Below, one piece after another: positions 7,586 to 14,410 of a stretch of 16,102 nt of DNA. Position 1 is the first letter of the stretch. Every line of letters begins with the position of its first letter. The position numbers were made by a program, and so were the translations under genes. This stretch comes from Peptococcaceae bacterium BRH_c23 (lineage in GTDB: Bacteria; Bacillota_B; Desulfitobacteriia; Desulfitobacteriales; Desulfitobacteriaceae), in contig LADV01000281.1 of the NCBI GenBank assembly GCA_000961805.1, positions 1 to 16,102 on the forward strand, read 5' to 3'. Below the pieces are notes generated by a model that was given only the letters and a program-made list of their open reading frames with translations, did no database searches and was not told the origin of the DNA.

Positions 7586-8020
7586 CTACAATCCATATGG
7601 AAAGTTAAGCCATTGAACAACTTCCAGCCCACTAGTCATCGCTGACTCAGATATATTGGACGATCCCCTTTGGCGGAAAAGCGAATTGCAGACAAAAAAG
7701 CTATCCCCCACACTTCCATAGTGTAGGGGATAGCTTTTTCTGATTCGACAGGCACCGGTGCTCCTAGGGCCACCGCCAGTGGTGGTATGTTGATATTGAA
7801 ACAGTTCCGTCTCGATGCTGACGGTGTTCGCGGGAACTTCAGCCTCCTCAACATGCTGCCGAAAAACCTCATCATATTTCAGAACCAAAAGCCGCAATTG
7901 CATGCCATAGCGTACTACACCCATAACATGGCAAATAACACCGTCCACCACTGTATTCTTGCCGACCACAGTAATCTCTTCTATACGAGATAAGCGTTCG
8001 TGTAAATATCGAATATTCAT
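7586..8020 (-). CDS. Unrecognised protein whose 3' end has been replaced
   Basis: The start is convincing: AGGAGTGAG ends 4 bases before the ATG at 8020. The first ~78 residues (MNIRYLHERLSRIEEITVVG, then VVDGVICHVMGVVRYGMQLRLLVLK and AEVPANTVSIETELFQYQ) look like a small, soluble, strand-rich domain; no family is recognised. After that the frame runs through a CAGGCACC palindrome (7747-7762), then through a strong terminator hairpin (7695-7739), and ends inside helicase debris (GSSNISESAMTSGLE). A natural gene would not code through its own terminator, so the original stop has probably been lost. The N-terminal domain may still be made if transcription is not ended first. The real extent is perhaps 7770-8020. 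Confidence 0.45.
   Translation of the reverse strand: MNIRYLHERLSRIEEITVVGKNTVVDGVICHVMGVVRYGMQLRLLVLKYDEVFRQHVEEAEVPANTVSIETELFQYQHTTTGGGPRSTGACRIRKSYPLHYGSVGDSFFVCNSLFRQRGSSNISESAMTSGLEVVQWLNFPYGL
7620..7667 (-). pseudogene. Second scrap of the PLD-helicase paralogue (GSSNISESAMTSGLE)
   Basis: These bases match 4290-4337, which encode the PLD-domain loop GSSNISESAMTSGLE at residues 191-205 of the helicase gene. In the intact gene this segment lies on the other side of the 4391-4842 region, so the order is reversed relative to the scrap at 7399-7513. A simple deletion within one copy cannot produce that. It is fused in frame to the 3' part of the ORF starting at 8020. Confidence 0.8.
7695..7739. 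terminator. Long bidirectional intrinsic terminator
   Basis: Arms at 7695-7714 and 7720-7739 are complementary over 20 bases with one mismatch and a 5-base loop (TCCAT). A-run and T-run flank the stem on both sides, so it works from either strand. It lies inside the minus-strand ORF 7586-8020, which argues that this ORF's 3' end is not natural. Confidence 0.9.
7747..7762. repeat. REP-like site with GACAGGCACC core
   Basis: GACAGGCACC (7747-7756) overlaps the perfect palindrome GCACCGGTGC (7752-7761). It is next to the point where the ORF from 8020 loses protein-like sequence. The same core, with one change, is at 8352-8361 and 4966-4975. Confidence 0.4.
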
Positions 8021-8041
8021 AATCTCACTCCTGATTTGTTA

Positions 8042-8059
8042 GTATGGGACCTCTCATAC
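8042..8059. promoter_or_regulatory. 18-base palindrome ahead of the ORF at 8020 (operator candidate)
   Basis: GTATGGGACCTCTCATAC pairs end to end with a single G-T exception. It lies 21 bases upstream of the start codon at 8020, just beyond the ribosome site, where a repressor or an mRNA hairpin could control that gene. The rest of 8041-8461 (about 420 bases) contains no ORF, RNA gene or recognisable mobile element apart from the REP-like site at 8342-8367. Confidence 0.4.
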
Positions 8060-8341
8060 CGGGATGTGAAGCTAAGTACATACAATGACACAGTGTTGTT
8101 AAATTGAAAACGTATCAAGCAACAAAACATTACGTTCCTTACCCCTATGAATAATAGCTGTTAAGACTTTCAACCGTTTCGTCGCTTTGCCTTTTCAGTC
8201 GGCGAGTCTTCCGACACAGTTACTTGATTTAAGCGTAGAAACTCTGCCTTCAGTTTATATAGCGATTAAACAACACCAAAATGCTCTGCATTTAAACATG
8301 AATCACAAAGTCCTCATTTACAATATGTTACAATAAAAAAC

Positions 8342-8367
8342 GGGACGAGGAGACAGGTACCTTGTCC
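8342..8367. repeat. REP-like imperfect palindrome with GACAGGTACC core
   Basis: GGGAC at the left and TTGTCC at the right bracket GACAGGTACC (8352-8361), giving an imperfect hairpin with GGTACC near its centre. The core differs by one base from the site at 7747. Such GGGAC...GTCC hairpins with a GGTACC core resemble short intergenic repeats moved by Y1 (RAYT) transposases, but no such transposase is in the window. Confidence 0.4.
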
Positions 8368-8461
8368 GCCCTCCAATTACCGCCAACATTTCACCTTCCT
8401 GCTATTAATCAGAATTCTTCAAAAAACTTTAGGCATTTTCAAAGAGCGGTGTAATTTGCTA

Positions 8462-8866
8462 TTATTGTTCAATTTCGGTAACACATTCGCTTTTGATCTT
8501 TTCAACTAGAAATTGCAGTGCATCAACAACATGTGGTCTTATATCGCCGCCTATCAGTACATACATTATGTCGTCGCCAAGTTCAAGTTGGCCTTCATTA
8601 AGCCAAACCCTGACATAGAAAATACCATCCATCTTATAGGTTTCAGCAATCGCAGTATCAACCTTTGCTGCATCATAAGTAAATTCCATTCCCGTTACCA
8701 TTGAACCGTCATCAATGCCTTGTCGCACCTTGGCTTTAGGCGTTTGGCGCACAACACCATTATGAACTAAAAACATTCCTTCCTGTAAAGCCGCCGGGTC
8801 AGTTTTTGCTTCTTTGAGCCATTCATCCATTGATGGCGATAGCTTTTTCATTTTTTCATTAATCAT
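8462..8866 (-). CDS. moaE: MoaE-like molybdopterin synthase large-subunit homologue
   Basis: Protein of 134 residues. GMFLVHNGVVRQTPKAKVR (30-48), VTGMEFTYD (57-65) and IFYVRVWLNEGQLELGDDIMYVLIGGDIRPH (82-112, quoted in parts) follow the MoaE pattern of HxGxVR, LEY/FxYD and GxLxxGDxxxxV...R. MoaE transfers sulfur from MoaD thiocarboxylate to precursor Z to make molybdopterin. The C-terminal KIKSECVTEIEQ aligns roughly with the catalytic KxxxxxxK of E. coli MoaE but keeps only the first lysine, so activity may differ; this alignment is by eye. A ribosome site GGGAGGG lies about 10 bases upstream of the ATG. No other cofactor genes are nearby, so it is an orphan. No damage is seen. Confidence 0.75.
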   Translation of the reverse strand: MINEKMKKLSPSMDEWLKEAKTDPAALQEGMFLVHNGVVRQTPKAKVRQGIDDGSMVTGMEFTYDAAKVDTAIAETYKMDGIFYVRVWLNEGQLELGDDIMYVLIGGDIRPHVVDALQFLVEKIKSECVTEIEQ

Positions 8867-8952
8867 AAACTAATACCCTCCCATTCTACATACTCTTTAA
8901 CTTGCTTCATAATTTCAGGACACAATACGACTAGCGTCACAGCATATCAATG

Positions 8953-9153
8953 TTACGCAAGAGAATTCTCTTTACTAAAATATTTTTTTCGTTTGTAAAA
9001 AGTATATATTAATACTGTAATCGACGATAACGCATTCTCGAAAAAAGGTTGTTGACCATATTGACCATATTGGCCATATTGGCCATATTGTTGGCTATAT
9101 TGTATAAACAGAAGAACACTTACTACTAAGAAGTAAATATTGTAGGTTACCAT
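8953..9153 (-). CDS. Doubtful small protein with QYG repeats
   Basis: A 66-codon frame: a hydrophobic N-terminal helix (YIFYFLVVSV-like, residues 5-17), then tandem QYG units (about residues 21-35) encoded by a 9-base repeat, a second hydrophobic stretch (SSITVLIYTFY) and a basic tail. There is no clear ribosome site and no recognised family. The repeat alone guarantees an open frame over 40 bases, so this may be chance. Confidence 0.25.
   Translation of the reverse strand: MVTYNIYFLVVSVLLFIQYSQQYGQYGQYGQYGQQPFFENALSSITVLIYTFYKRKKYFSKENSLA
9052..9087. repeat. Tandem 9-base minisatellite, four units
   Basis: TTGACCATA twice (9052-9069) is followed by TTGGCCATA twice (9070-9087), then a degenerate unit TTGGCTATA at 9091-9099. 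The two unit types are grouped, which suggests expansion by slippage. A multiple of three bases keeps the minus-strand frame open (QYG). Confidence 0.85.
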
Positions 9154-9203
9154 AAACCAGTAACCCCTACTGCCGTCTACTGTTTTCCTGATATTTTTTT
9201 ATT

Positions 9204-10797
9204 TCAAATGCATGTATCATCATTTCTTTCAAAATGAAGTTCAGGTAAAACGATTCTAATTTCCTTTTCTGCGTTTTCCTTCTGCCAGTATACTATAAAT
9301 CTGATTTTCGCTGTTTTTGGTACATTGTTGTTTTTTTGCTTTCTATCCTCTATTTGTTTTATCAACTGTTTTGAGAATTTCAATACCGCTTGGCCTTTTG
9401 AATTACGGCAACAATCTCTGTCAATCGTAAGTTCATCACCGCTATTCAGTTGCGAAATAAGATGTTGACAGGATGAAAAAAAGTCCAGCCATACATCTTT
9501 ATAAGTTAAATGCAACGCTAATTGACAGGGTGGCAAGTAATCCTCCGAATCATTAACTCGTTCAAGACCTTCTGTTTTTATAAATTGAAGATAATTGCTA
9601 TTATAGTGGATGCTCAGGTTACGTTTCGCCCTTGTCATGGCAACATACAACTGTCGTATAGCTTCCTCCGATATAAGTTTAAACTGATCAAGCATCAGGA
9701 ACACATTGTCAAACTCTCGTCCCTTCGCCTTATGAATCGTGGAAACAAAGATTGTTTCGCTGTTTCCGCCCAAGAAATCTTCCAGCTTCGATTCGCGGAT
9801 AAAAACTTCTAGATCCGATTTGTATTTACTTTTTGGATTAGTCGCCTCAAAATCTTTGATGATCTTGAGACATATCTCTCGATTTATGCTGCTACCAAAC
9901 CTTTCACTTAACTGACCTTTGGCATTTTCCCAGATATCCTCGTTAATAACATAAATATCTTCCGACAAATTGAGCTGGCTTAGAAAAAAACGGACTTCAA
10001 GAAGGTTATACAAATTAAATCCATCATTTGACTGGATCAGTTTTGCCTGCATTCCATTCTTCACAAGCAATCCGGTAATCTGTAAAGCTTCTTCATTCGT
10101 CTTGGTCAAAACACACGTCGTTCCTGTAAGTTCCTCTGAGAGGATATCATCTACTAAGGGTGTAATGAGGTTAGAACTCCTATATTGAACCAATTTTATT
10201 TTTCCTGTATCACTCTGTAATACAGTAAGTAGGAATTTCTCGATTTGCCAAGTCGATTTCAGGATACTTAATGAACGGTTTTTGTTTTCTTTTCTCTTGA
10301 TAAAGGCTGTTAAATCTTTTGTAAAGGCTAAAACCTTTTCTTCAATGAGAAGATTTATAACTTCTATTACTTCCTCTTTTACAATTCCTAAATGGTCTGA
10401 GATATAATCAATTCTTGATTCTGCTTGATCATCGCTTAAGTGTTTTCTGCTTTTAGTCGATAAAAGTTTCTTAATGATTCGCGTTGCTTTCTCTTTTTGC
10501 CTCTCATCAAACCTGTCCGATGTGTTAATCCTATAGATGGCTTCCTGAGCATTTTTGCTGAGAATACTGTCCGCAAATAATTTGGGCATATTCTGGCCGC
10601 GCTTTAGATAACCGGCTTCTTCTAAGGCTGCAATGGCTGTCTTTACCCTTGTTTCGATTTGTATGATGTTATCGTCCCAACCAGCCTTCCGAGCAATCTC
10701 TAAAGCGGATTGAGATACTTTGGACCGAGATCTGGTAAGGTCTTTAATTGCTTTCCATACCTGTTGGATTTCCTGGATACTAAGTTTGGTTTGGTTT
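9204..10797 (-). pseudogene. 3' part of an exonuclease-RecQ-UvrD fusion helicase
   Basis: In frame from about 10797 the protein reads KLSIQEIQQVWKAIKDL, a winged-helix-like region, and joins MPKLFADSIL at 10589. Numbering from that Met, the UvrD/Rep C-terminal domain follows. It contains TGTTCVLTKTNEEALQ (155-170), STIHKAKGREFDNVF (283-297) and RQLYVAMTRAKRNL (312-325), helicase motifs V and VI. Full family members have a UvrD N-terminal domain with Walker A and DExx before this; here FLLTVLQ runs straight into SDTGKIKLVQYRSS (about 10200-10217). Several hundred residues therefore appear deleted in frame (comparison from memory). A lone UvrD C-terminal half has no ATPase site. The start at 10589 has no good ribosome site, so this is the 3' remnant of one gene spanning 9204-12253. 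Confidence 0.82.
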
Positions 10798-10801
10798 GGT
10801 T
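10784..10801. repeat. Pentanucleotide repeat causing a frameshift in the RecQ-like gene
   Basis: TTTGG is repeated three times (10785-10799) with partial units at the ends. In the minus-strand gene it encodes NQTKPN. Removing one 5-base unit gives LNQTKLSIQEIQQVW and restores the frame into the 3' half. The extra unit is therefore a slipped-strand insertion. Confidence 0.85.
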
Positions 10802-10906
10802 AAGAAGAATAAAATGTTTACTCAGGTCTTCATCATTAAACAGCACAAAACAATCGGCAGAGATAGTTTCATCTCGTCCAGCCCTTCCAGCTTCTTGAAT
10901 ATAATT

Positions 10907-12253
10907 CTAAAGAGAATCGGAAATATCATAGTGAATGACCATACCAACATCTTTCTTGTCTACTCCCATTCCGAAAGCAGAGGTTGCCACCATGATTTGG
11001 AGCTTGCCTCTGATAAATGCATCCTGATTTTCAGTTTTTTCTTTCTTCTCCATCTGGCCATGATATGGCTTTGCCTGATAACCATCTTCTGTTAATCTTT
11101 GTGCCAATGAATATGCCCTTTTTGTGCGTGAAACATAAATAATTGTCGGGCAGTTTTTTTCTTCAATCAAATTTCTAACGGTATTATATTTTTCTTCTTC
11201 GCCCTCTTTCTCGATCACGTTATAACGAAGATTGGTTCGTGAGGCACTAGAACTGTAAACCTCAAGGTCAAGAGATAGTTTTTCCTTGAAATAATCTCGA
11301 ATATCCTCGATAACCTTTTGTTTTGCTGTAGCGGTAAAACAAGAAACGGGAATTCCATCTTCAATATTTTTCTTTTTCTGTAGTGATTTGATGAAGTCGC
11401 CAATATATAAATAGTCAACTCTAAAATCCTGACCCCATGACGAAAAACAGTGTGCTTCGTCGATCACAAACCGAACAACATTTCTTCCCAGAAGCAAGCG
11501 TTCAATTGTCCTTGAACGTAAAGACTCTGGGGAGATATAAAGAATGGAAGCAGAACCATCTTCAACTCTTTCAAAGGACTTTGCCCTTTCAATGGGGTCA
11601 AGCAAGCCATTAATCGTAACTGCATCTGTGATACCCAATTTTTCCAGATTATCAACTTGGTCTTTCATCAACGATTGCAATGGGGAAATTACGACCGTCA
11701 AACCCCTTGAGTTGATTCCACTCATTAAAGCCGGCACTTGGAAAGTAATGGACTTTCCACCACCCGTAGGGAACACCGACAAGAGTGATTTATTAGCAAC
11801 GGCGGCGTAGAACTCCTTTTTGTCTTTTAGTAGATAATAAAAAATTTGTTTTAATGTATTGCTTGTCTGTTGAAAAGCCGAAACCTCATCAAAGAAAAGA
11901 TCTTTGGCCTTTATTGAATCATTTAACGGGTTGTTGGTATCATCTGTTTGCAGCTTATCATCCTTGAGGAGAGCATGATAAGGTTTAGTTGGAAACAAAA
12001 GGGGAGAAAGAAATAACGTATCTATTGCGTTCAAATCACTGATCTCAGCGGCATGAATTGCATGATGAATGTATTTTAGATCATGATTGAAAATGTTATG
12101 ACCGCAAACATACTTTGACCCGTGCAGAAATTTAATGAAGTCAGCAACAGAAGTGGAGTGAAATGAACTACCATCCCCCTTGACACTACCGATATCAAGA
12201 ATTCTTCTACTATTTGGCTCAACTTCGGTATCAATAAAAGCGATAGATCTCAT
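10907..12253 (-). pseudogene. 5' part: DEDD exonuclease-RecQ helicase, stopped in motif VI
   Basis: The start is the ATG at 12253 (MRSIAFIDTEVEP), with an AAGGGGGG ribosome site 7-14 bases ahead; a longer frame from 12295 is less likely. Residues 7-11 (FIDTE) and HNIFNHD (52-58) form a 3'-5' exonuclease-like site. The RecQ part has PTGGGKS (162-168), VIDEAHC (263-269), CFTATAK (305-311) and SAFGMGVDKKDV (425-436). Homologues have more sequence between the exonuclease and Walker A; here KEFYA runs into AVANKSLLSVFPTGG (about 11806), suggesting an in-frame deletion. The frame ends at SL, then TAG (10907-10909), then NYIQEAGRAGRDE, the motif VI arginine-finger block. A GAG to TAG change explains it. 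Reading past the TAG continues well to LLNQTK before the 5-base slippage. Confidence 0.88.
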
Positions 12254-12395
12254 GTTCTTCCCCCCCTTTCGAAAAAACTTTAAAGTAATGGCCATACATT
12301 GATAATCTGCCGGGTTTCATTGTATTCCAGTACCAAAGGACATCATTAGACTTGTATCTTACTTTTTCGCCGAAACTTTCCAATATTCCTTCCAT
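12231..12395 (-). CDS. Possible small ORF overlapping the RecQ-like start
   Basis: A 54-codon frame from the ATG at 12395: MEGILESFGEKVRYKSNDV, then LWYWNTMKPGRLSMYGHYF. It ends inside the first codons of the RecQ-like gene, in another frame. The composition is protein-like (Trp, Tyr, Gly) and it fills the space between the upstream terminator and the helicase. The ribosome site is weak and I recognise no family. It could be a leader, a remnant or chance. Confidence 0.3.
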   Translation of the reverse strand: MEGILESFGEKVRYKSNDVLWYWNTMKPGRLSMYGHYFKVFSKGGEEHEIYRFY

Positions 12396-12481
12396 GATTA
12401 CCAAATCTTTCAAAAATCACGAGAATAAGATTGCGATACACTTCTAACGGGATCTACTATTTTCCTTTTAATAGAAATACA

Positions 12482-12516
12482 AAAAGGCACCAGTTTATTT
12501 TAACCGACACCCTTTT
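12482..12516 (-). terminator. Probable terminator of the Myb-like gene
   Basis: AAAAGG (12482-12487) and CCTTTT (12511-12516) pair, with an inner GTT/AAC pairing. On the minus strand the hairpin ends in CCTTTTT. It lies 46 bases after the stop at 12562. The stem is AU-rich and imperfect, so efficiency is uncertain. It also contains GGCACC and GACACC like the REP-like sites. Confidence 0.45.
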
Positions 12517-12561
12517 AAGAATTTTTAAATTCGCCATGTTACAACACGGGAGCACTTAAGA

Positions 12562-13065
12562 TTAGAAAACTTTTCTTCCTAGCGTGAGTAGTCGAGTTTG
12601 AATTGCTCCAATATTCCGACCTAACTTTGATGATAACTCATTTAGAGGAACCCCAACATCAAAGTCCTTAATCAGTTGATTATCTTCTTCTGGTCCCCAC
12701 GGATTGGAAGGTAGATTATTAGTGACTTCTGACTCTATTTTACCTAGCTTTGTTAAACGTAACCGTATTGCGCCTACTGTTCGACCGTGCTCTTCTGACA
12801 ATTCCTTAATTGTTCTTCCATTGTCAAATTCTTTAACCAATTCTTCGTCATCCGAAATAGTCCAAGCTTTACCAGCACTTGATGGAAGTCGGTTGCTTCT
12901 TTTTTCTTTAGCCTCCAAAAGCTCTAAACCTTTTATTGCAAGAAACAGCGCTCTCACGGTGTTGGGGTTCTGAAAAGGACCCTCTATTTGCATAAACTCC
13001 CCTGTATGAGGATCCACTCCATTAGCCAAAGCTGCAACAATCTTGATTGCACTTCCTATATCCAC
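12562..13065 (-). CDS. Protein with two Myb/SANT-like helix-turn-helix repeats
   Basis: 167 residues from a GTG at 13065, with GGGAG about 10 bases upstream. Two homologous repeats are clear: AWTISDDEELVKEFDNGRTI with KELSEEHGRTVGAIRLRLTKLG (about 67-108), and PWGPEEDNQLIKDFDVGVPL with NELSSKLGRNIGAIQTRLLTLG (about 122-163). The pattern W...ED..L...F..G....EL....GR..GAI..RL..LG is a Myb-like DNA-binding unit, often found as the tail of helicases and nucleases. Here it stands alone. The N-terminal 60 residues (MDIGSAIKIVAALANGVDPH...) include VRALFLAIKGLELLE and seem a helical dimer or docking part. It lies between the Septu operon and the RecQ-like gene, so a DNA-binding accessory or regulatory role is plausible (inference). 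Confidence 0.75.
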   Translation of the reverse strand: MDIGSAIKIVAALANGVDPHTGEFMQIEGPFQNPNTVRALFLAIKGLELLEAKEKRSNRLPSSAGKAWTISDDEELVKEFDNGRTIKELSEEHGRTVGAIRLRLTKLGKIESEVTNNLPSNPWGPEEDNQLIKDFDVGVPLNELSSKLGRNIGAIQTRLLTLGRKVF

Positions 13066-13268
13066 AACCCTATCTCCCTCTATGTAAGTTTAATTCATAA
13101 TCAAATGTCTCTCATACGTCTAGCTATCGAGAATTGTTTCGTCGAGGAATTCTTCTCTTGTTATACATTGACTCCAATCCCTCTTAAGATAAATCTTGCA
13201 CTATAACTTACGCTTATAGAAGCTAAATCAGTGTTAATCTTAAAGTTTGTTTCGGCTGTTCCAAAAAG

Positions 13269-13724
13269 CTAAACTAATTGATTTGCGGAGGTCGATTCAG
13301 ACTTAGCAATGATTATCATTACACTTTTGTCAGGACGAATAGCAATTACTAGTAGGTCCCCTTCGCTTGCTTCACTCATAACCATGTTTTCCGAATAATT
13401 AAGTCTATATTCTGCTGACAGAGAAGGGGTATTTTCTCTTAAATCATACCAAGAGATAGTTCCGAAATCTAATAACTCCTCTGATTCTTCGTCTGACAAA
13501 TATAAAAATGTCGATGGAACATCAAGCAGCTTTTCACTTCCTAAGATTTTTTCAATGTTAGAGACTTCGTTAAACTCATACTGATTTGACCTGAAGTTAT
13601 TAATTTCAGCGGCACTCAGATATTTGCTAGCAGTCGAAATTAAATACTTCGCGAGATTCTCTTTTTGCAATATTGTCGCAGACTCCCACTCATTTTTCGT
13701 TATTAAATTCAAACTATATTTCAT
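13269..13724 (-). pseudogene. EcoRII-like restriction enzyme, N-terminal domain only, amber-terminated
   Basis: The ATG at 13724 overlaps the ptuB stop (ATGA), and GGAG lies 10 bases ahead, so it is translated with ptuB. The 151 residues resemble the N-terminal domain of EcoRII-C-type restriction endonucleases: LSAAEINNFRSNQYEFNEV, TISWYDLRENTPSLSAEYRL and GDLLVIAIRPDKSVMIIIAK, ending ANQLV. Homologues continue QLLWLFG. Here a TAG (13269-13271) stands exactly at the Trp, and reading on gives LFGTAETNFKINTDLASIS then ARFILRGIGVNV to a TAA at 13161, still family-like. The catalytic C-terminal domain is not visible beyond this. In EcoRII the N-domain binds effector DNA and restrains the nuclease. 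Either this is a dying restriction gene or a domain kept as part of the Septu operon. No Dcm methylase is present. Confidence 0.7.
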
Positions 13725-14410
13725 CCGACAGCTTCTCCATATTCATCGAAATATTCTTTCTCAGTCCCTGGAAATTCATCAATCAGTATTGTTTTAATTT
13801 GAGGTTCATTATTAAAAACCTTCATCCAAATAGTAAAGAAACCAATTGCCTTTGCAAGGTTTATAATACTCCGTTTCACACGTTCGCAATATACAGTATT
13901 CTTAACTTCATTCCAGGTAATCAGTGACTCTTCCGCTATACCTAAGGCTTCATTCCTGAATTTATAACGTCGGTCTTTTTTAGGTTCTCTTCCTGCAATC
14001 CCTGGATAATACCCTAGATCAAGTATTTCATAAAGTCTTCTGGCCTTACTTAGAAGGCCTGCTTCTTGAGTTCTTAAGTATTCTTCATTTATTTCCGGCA
14101 ATGCTCCAACATATTTGAAAGCTAGGAAAGTGTTATGTTCATCAGGCCAGATACGAGTATCCCTTTCGCCCAAGCCTATTTTAGTACTTTTACTACTATT
14201 GCAGTGAGAACATGCTAAAAGGAGATTATTCCAGTTCGTCTCAGATCCGCCTCTATGTTTACATTCAACATGTTCCACATGAGGAACATGCTTTATCGGT
14301 AATTCACAATAAGAACAATAGTAGCCAAGTCTCTCCAGCAAAAACTCCTGTGCTTCAGAATAGTGATTGATCGTCAGATATGGAGAATCTCCTTTATGCA
14401 CTGGCCTCAT
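13721..14410 (-). CDS. ptuB: Septu HNH endonuclease PtuB
   Basis: 229 residues with a zinc-supported HNH nuclease: C32-x2-C35 (YCSYCELPI), then HVEHVECKHRGG (44-55, EH at 46-47), NWNNLLLACSHCNSSKS (59-75, with C67-x2-C70). H47, N61/N62 and H69 are candidate active-site residues. In Septu the PtuB nuclease is held by PtuA and attacks phage nucleic acid. GGAGG (14418-14422) lies 7 bases before the ATG. The start overlaps the ptuA stop by 4 bases (ATGA), and the end overlaps the next ORF by 4 bases. The C-terminal half is helical with no further motif. It looks complete and of usual length. HNH proteins are diverse, but the adjacent PtuA makes the call firm. Confidence 0.87.
   Translation of the reverse strand: MRPVHKGDSPYLTINHYSEAQEFLLERLGYYCSYCELPIKHVPHVEHVECKHRGGSETNWNNLLLACSHCNSSKSTKIGLGERDTRIWPDEHNTFLAFKYVGALPEINEEYLRTQEAGLLSKARRLYEILDLGYYPGIAGREPKKDRRYKFRNEALGIAEESLITWNEVKNTVYCERVKRSIINLAKAIGFFTIWMKVFNNEPQIKTILIDEFPGTEKEYFDEYGEAVG

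Noticed and set aside
9522..9812. Plus-strand ORF of 96 codons
   Set aside because: Opposite the UvrD motifs V/VI, hence an antisense shadow.
10710..11095. Plus-strand ORFs across the RecQ motif VI region
   Set aside because: Antisense shadows of conserved RecQ sequence; no ribosome sites.
13066..13160. Remaining EcoRII nuclease domain between the TAA at 13161 and the Myb-like gene
   Set aside because: A short frame there (EEFLDETILDS, stop, TYERHL) looked suggestive, but under 100 bases are available and no catalytic motif can be seen.
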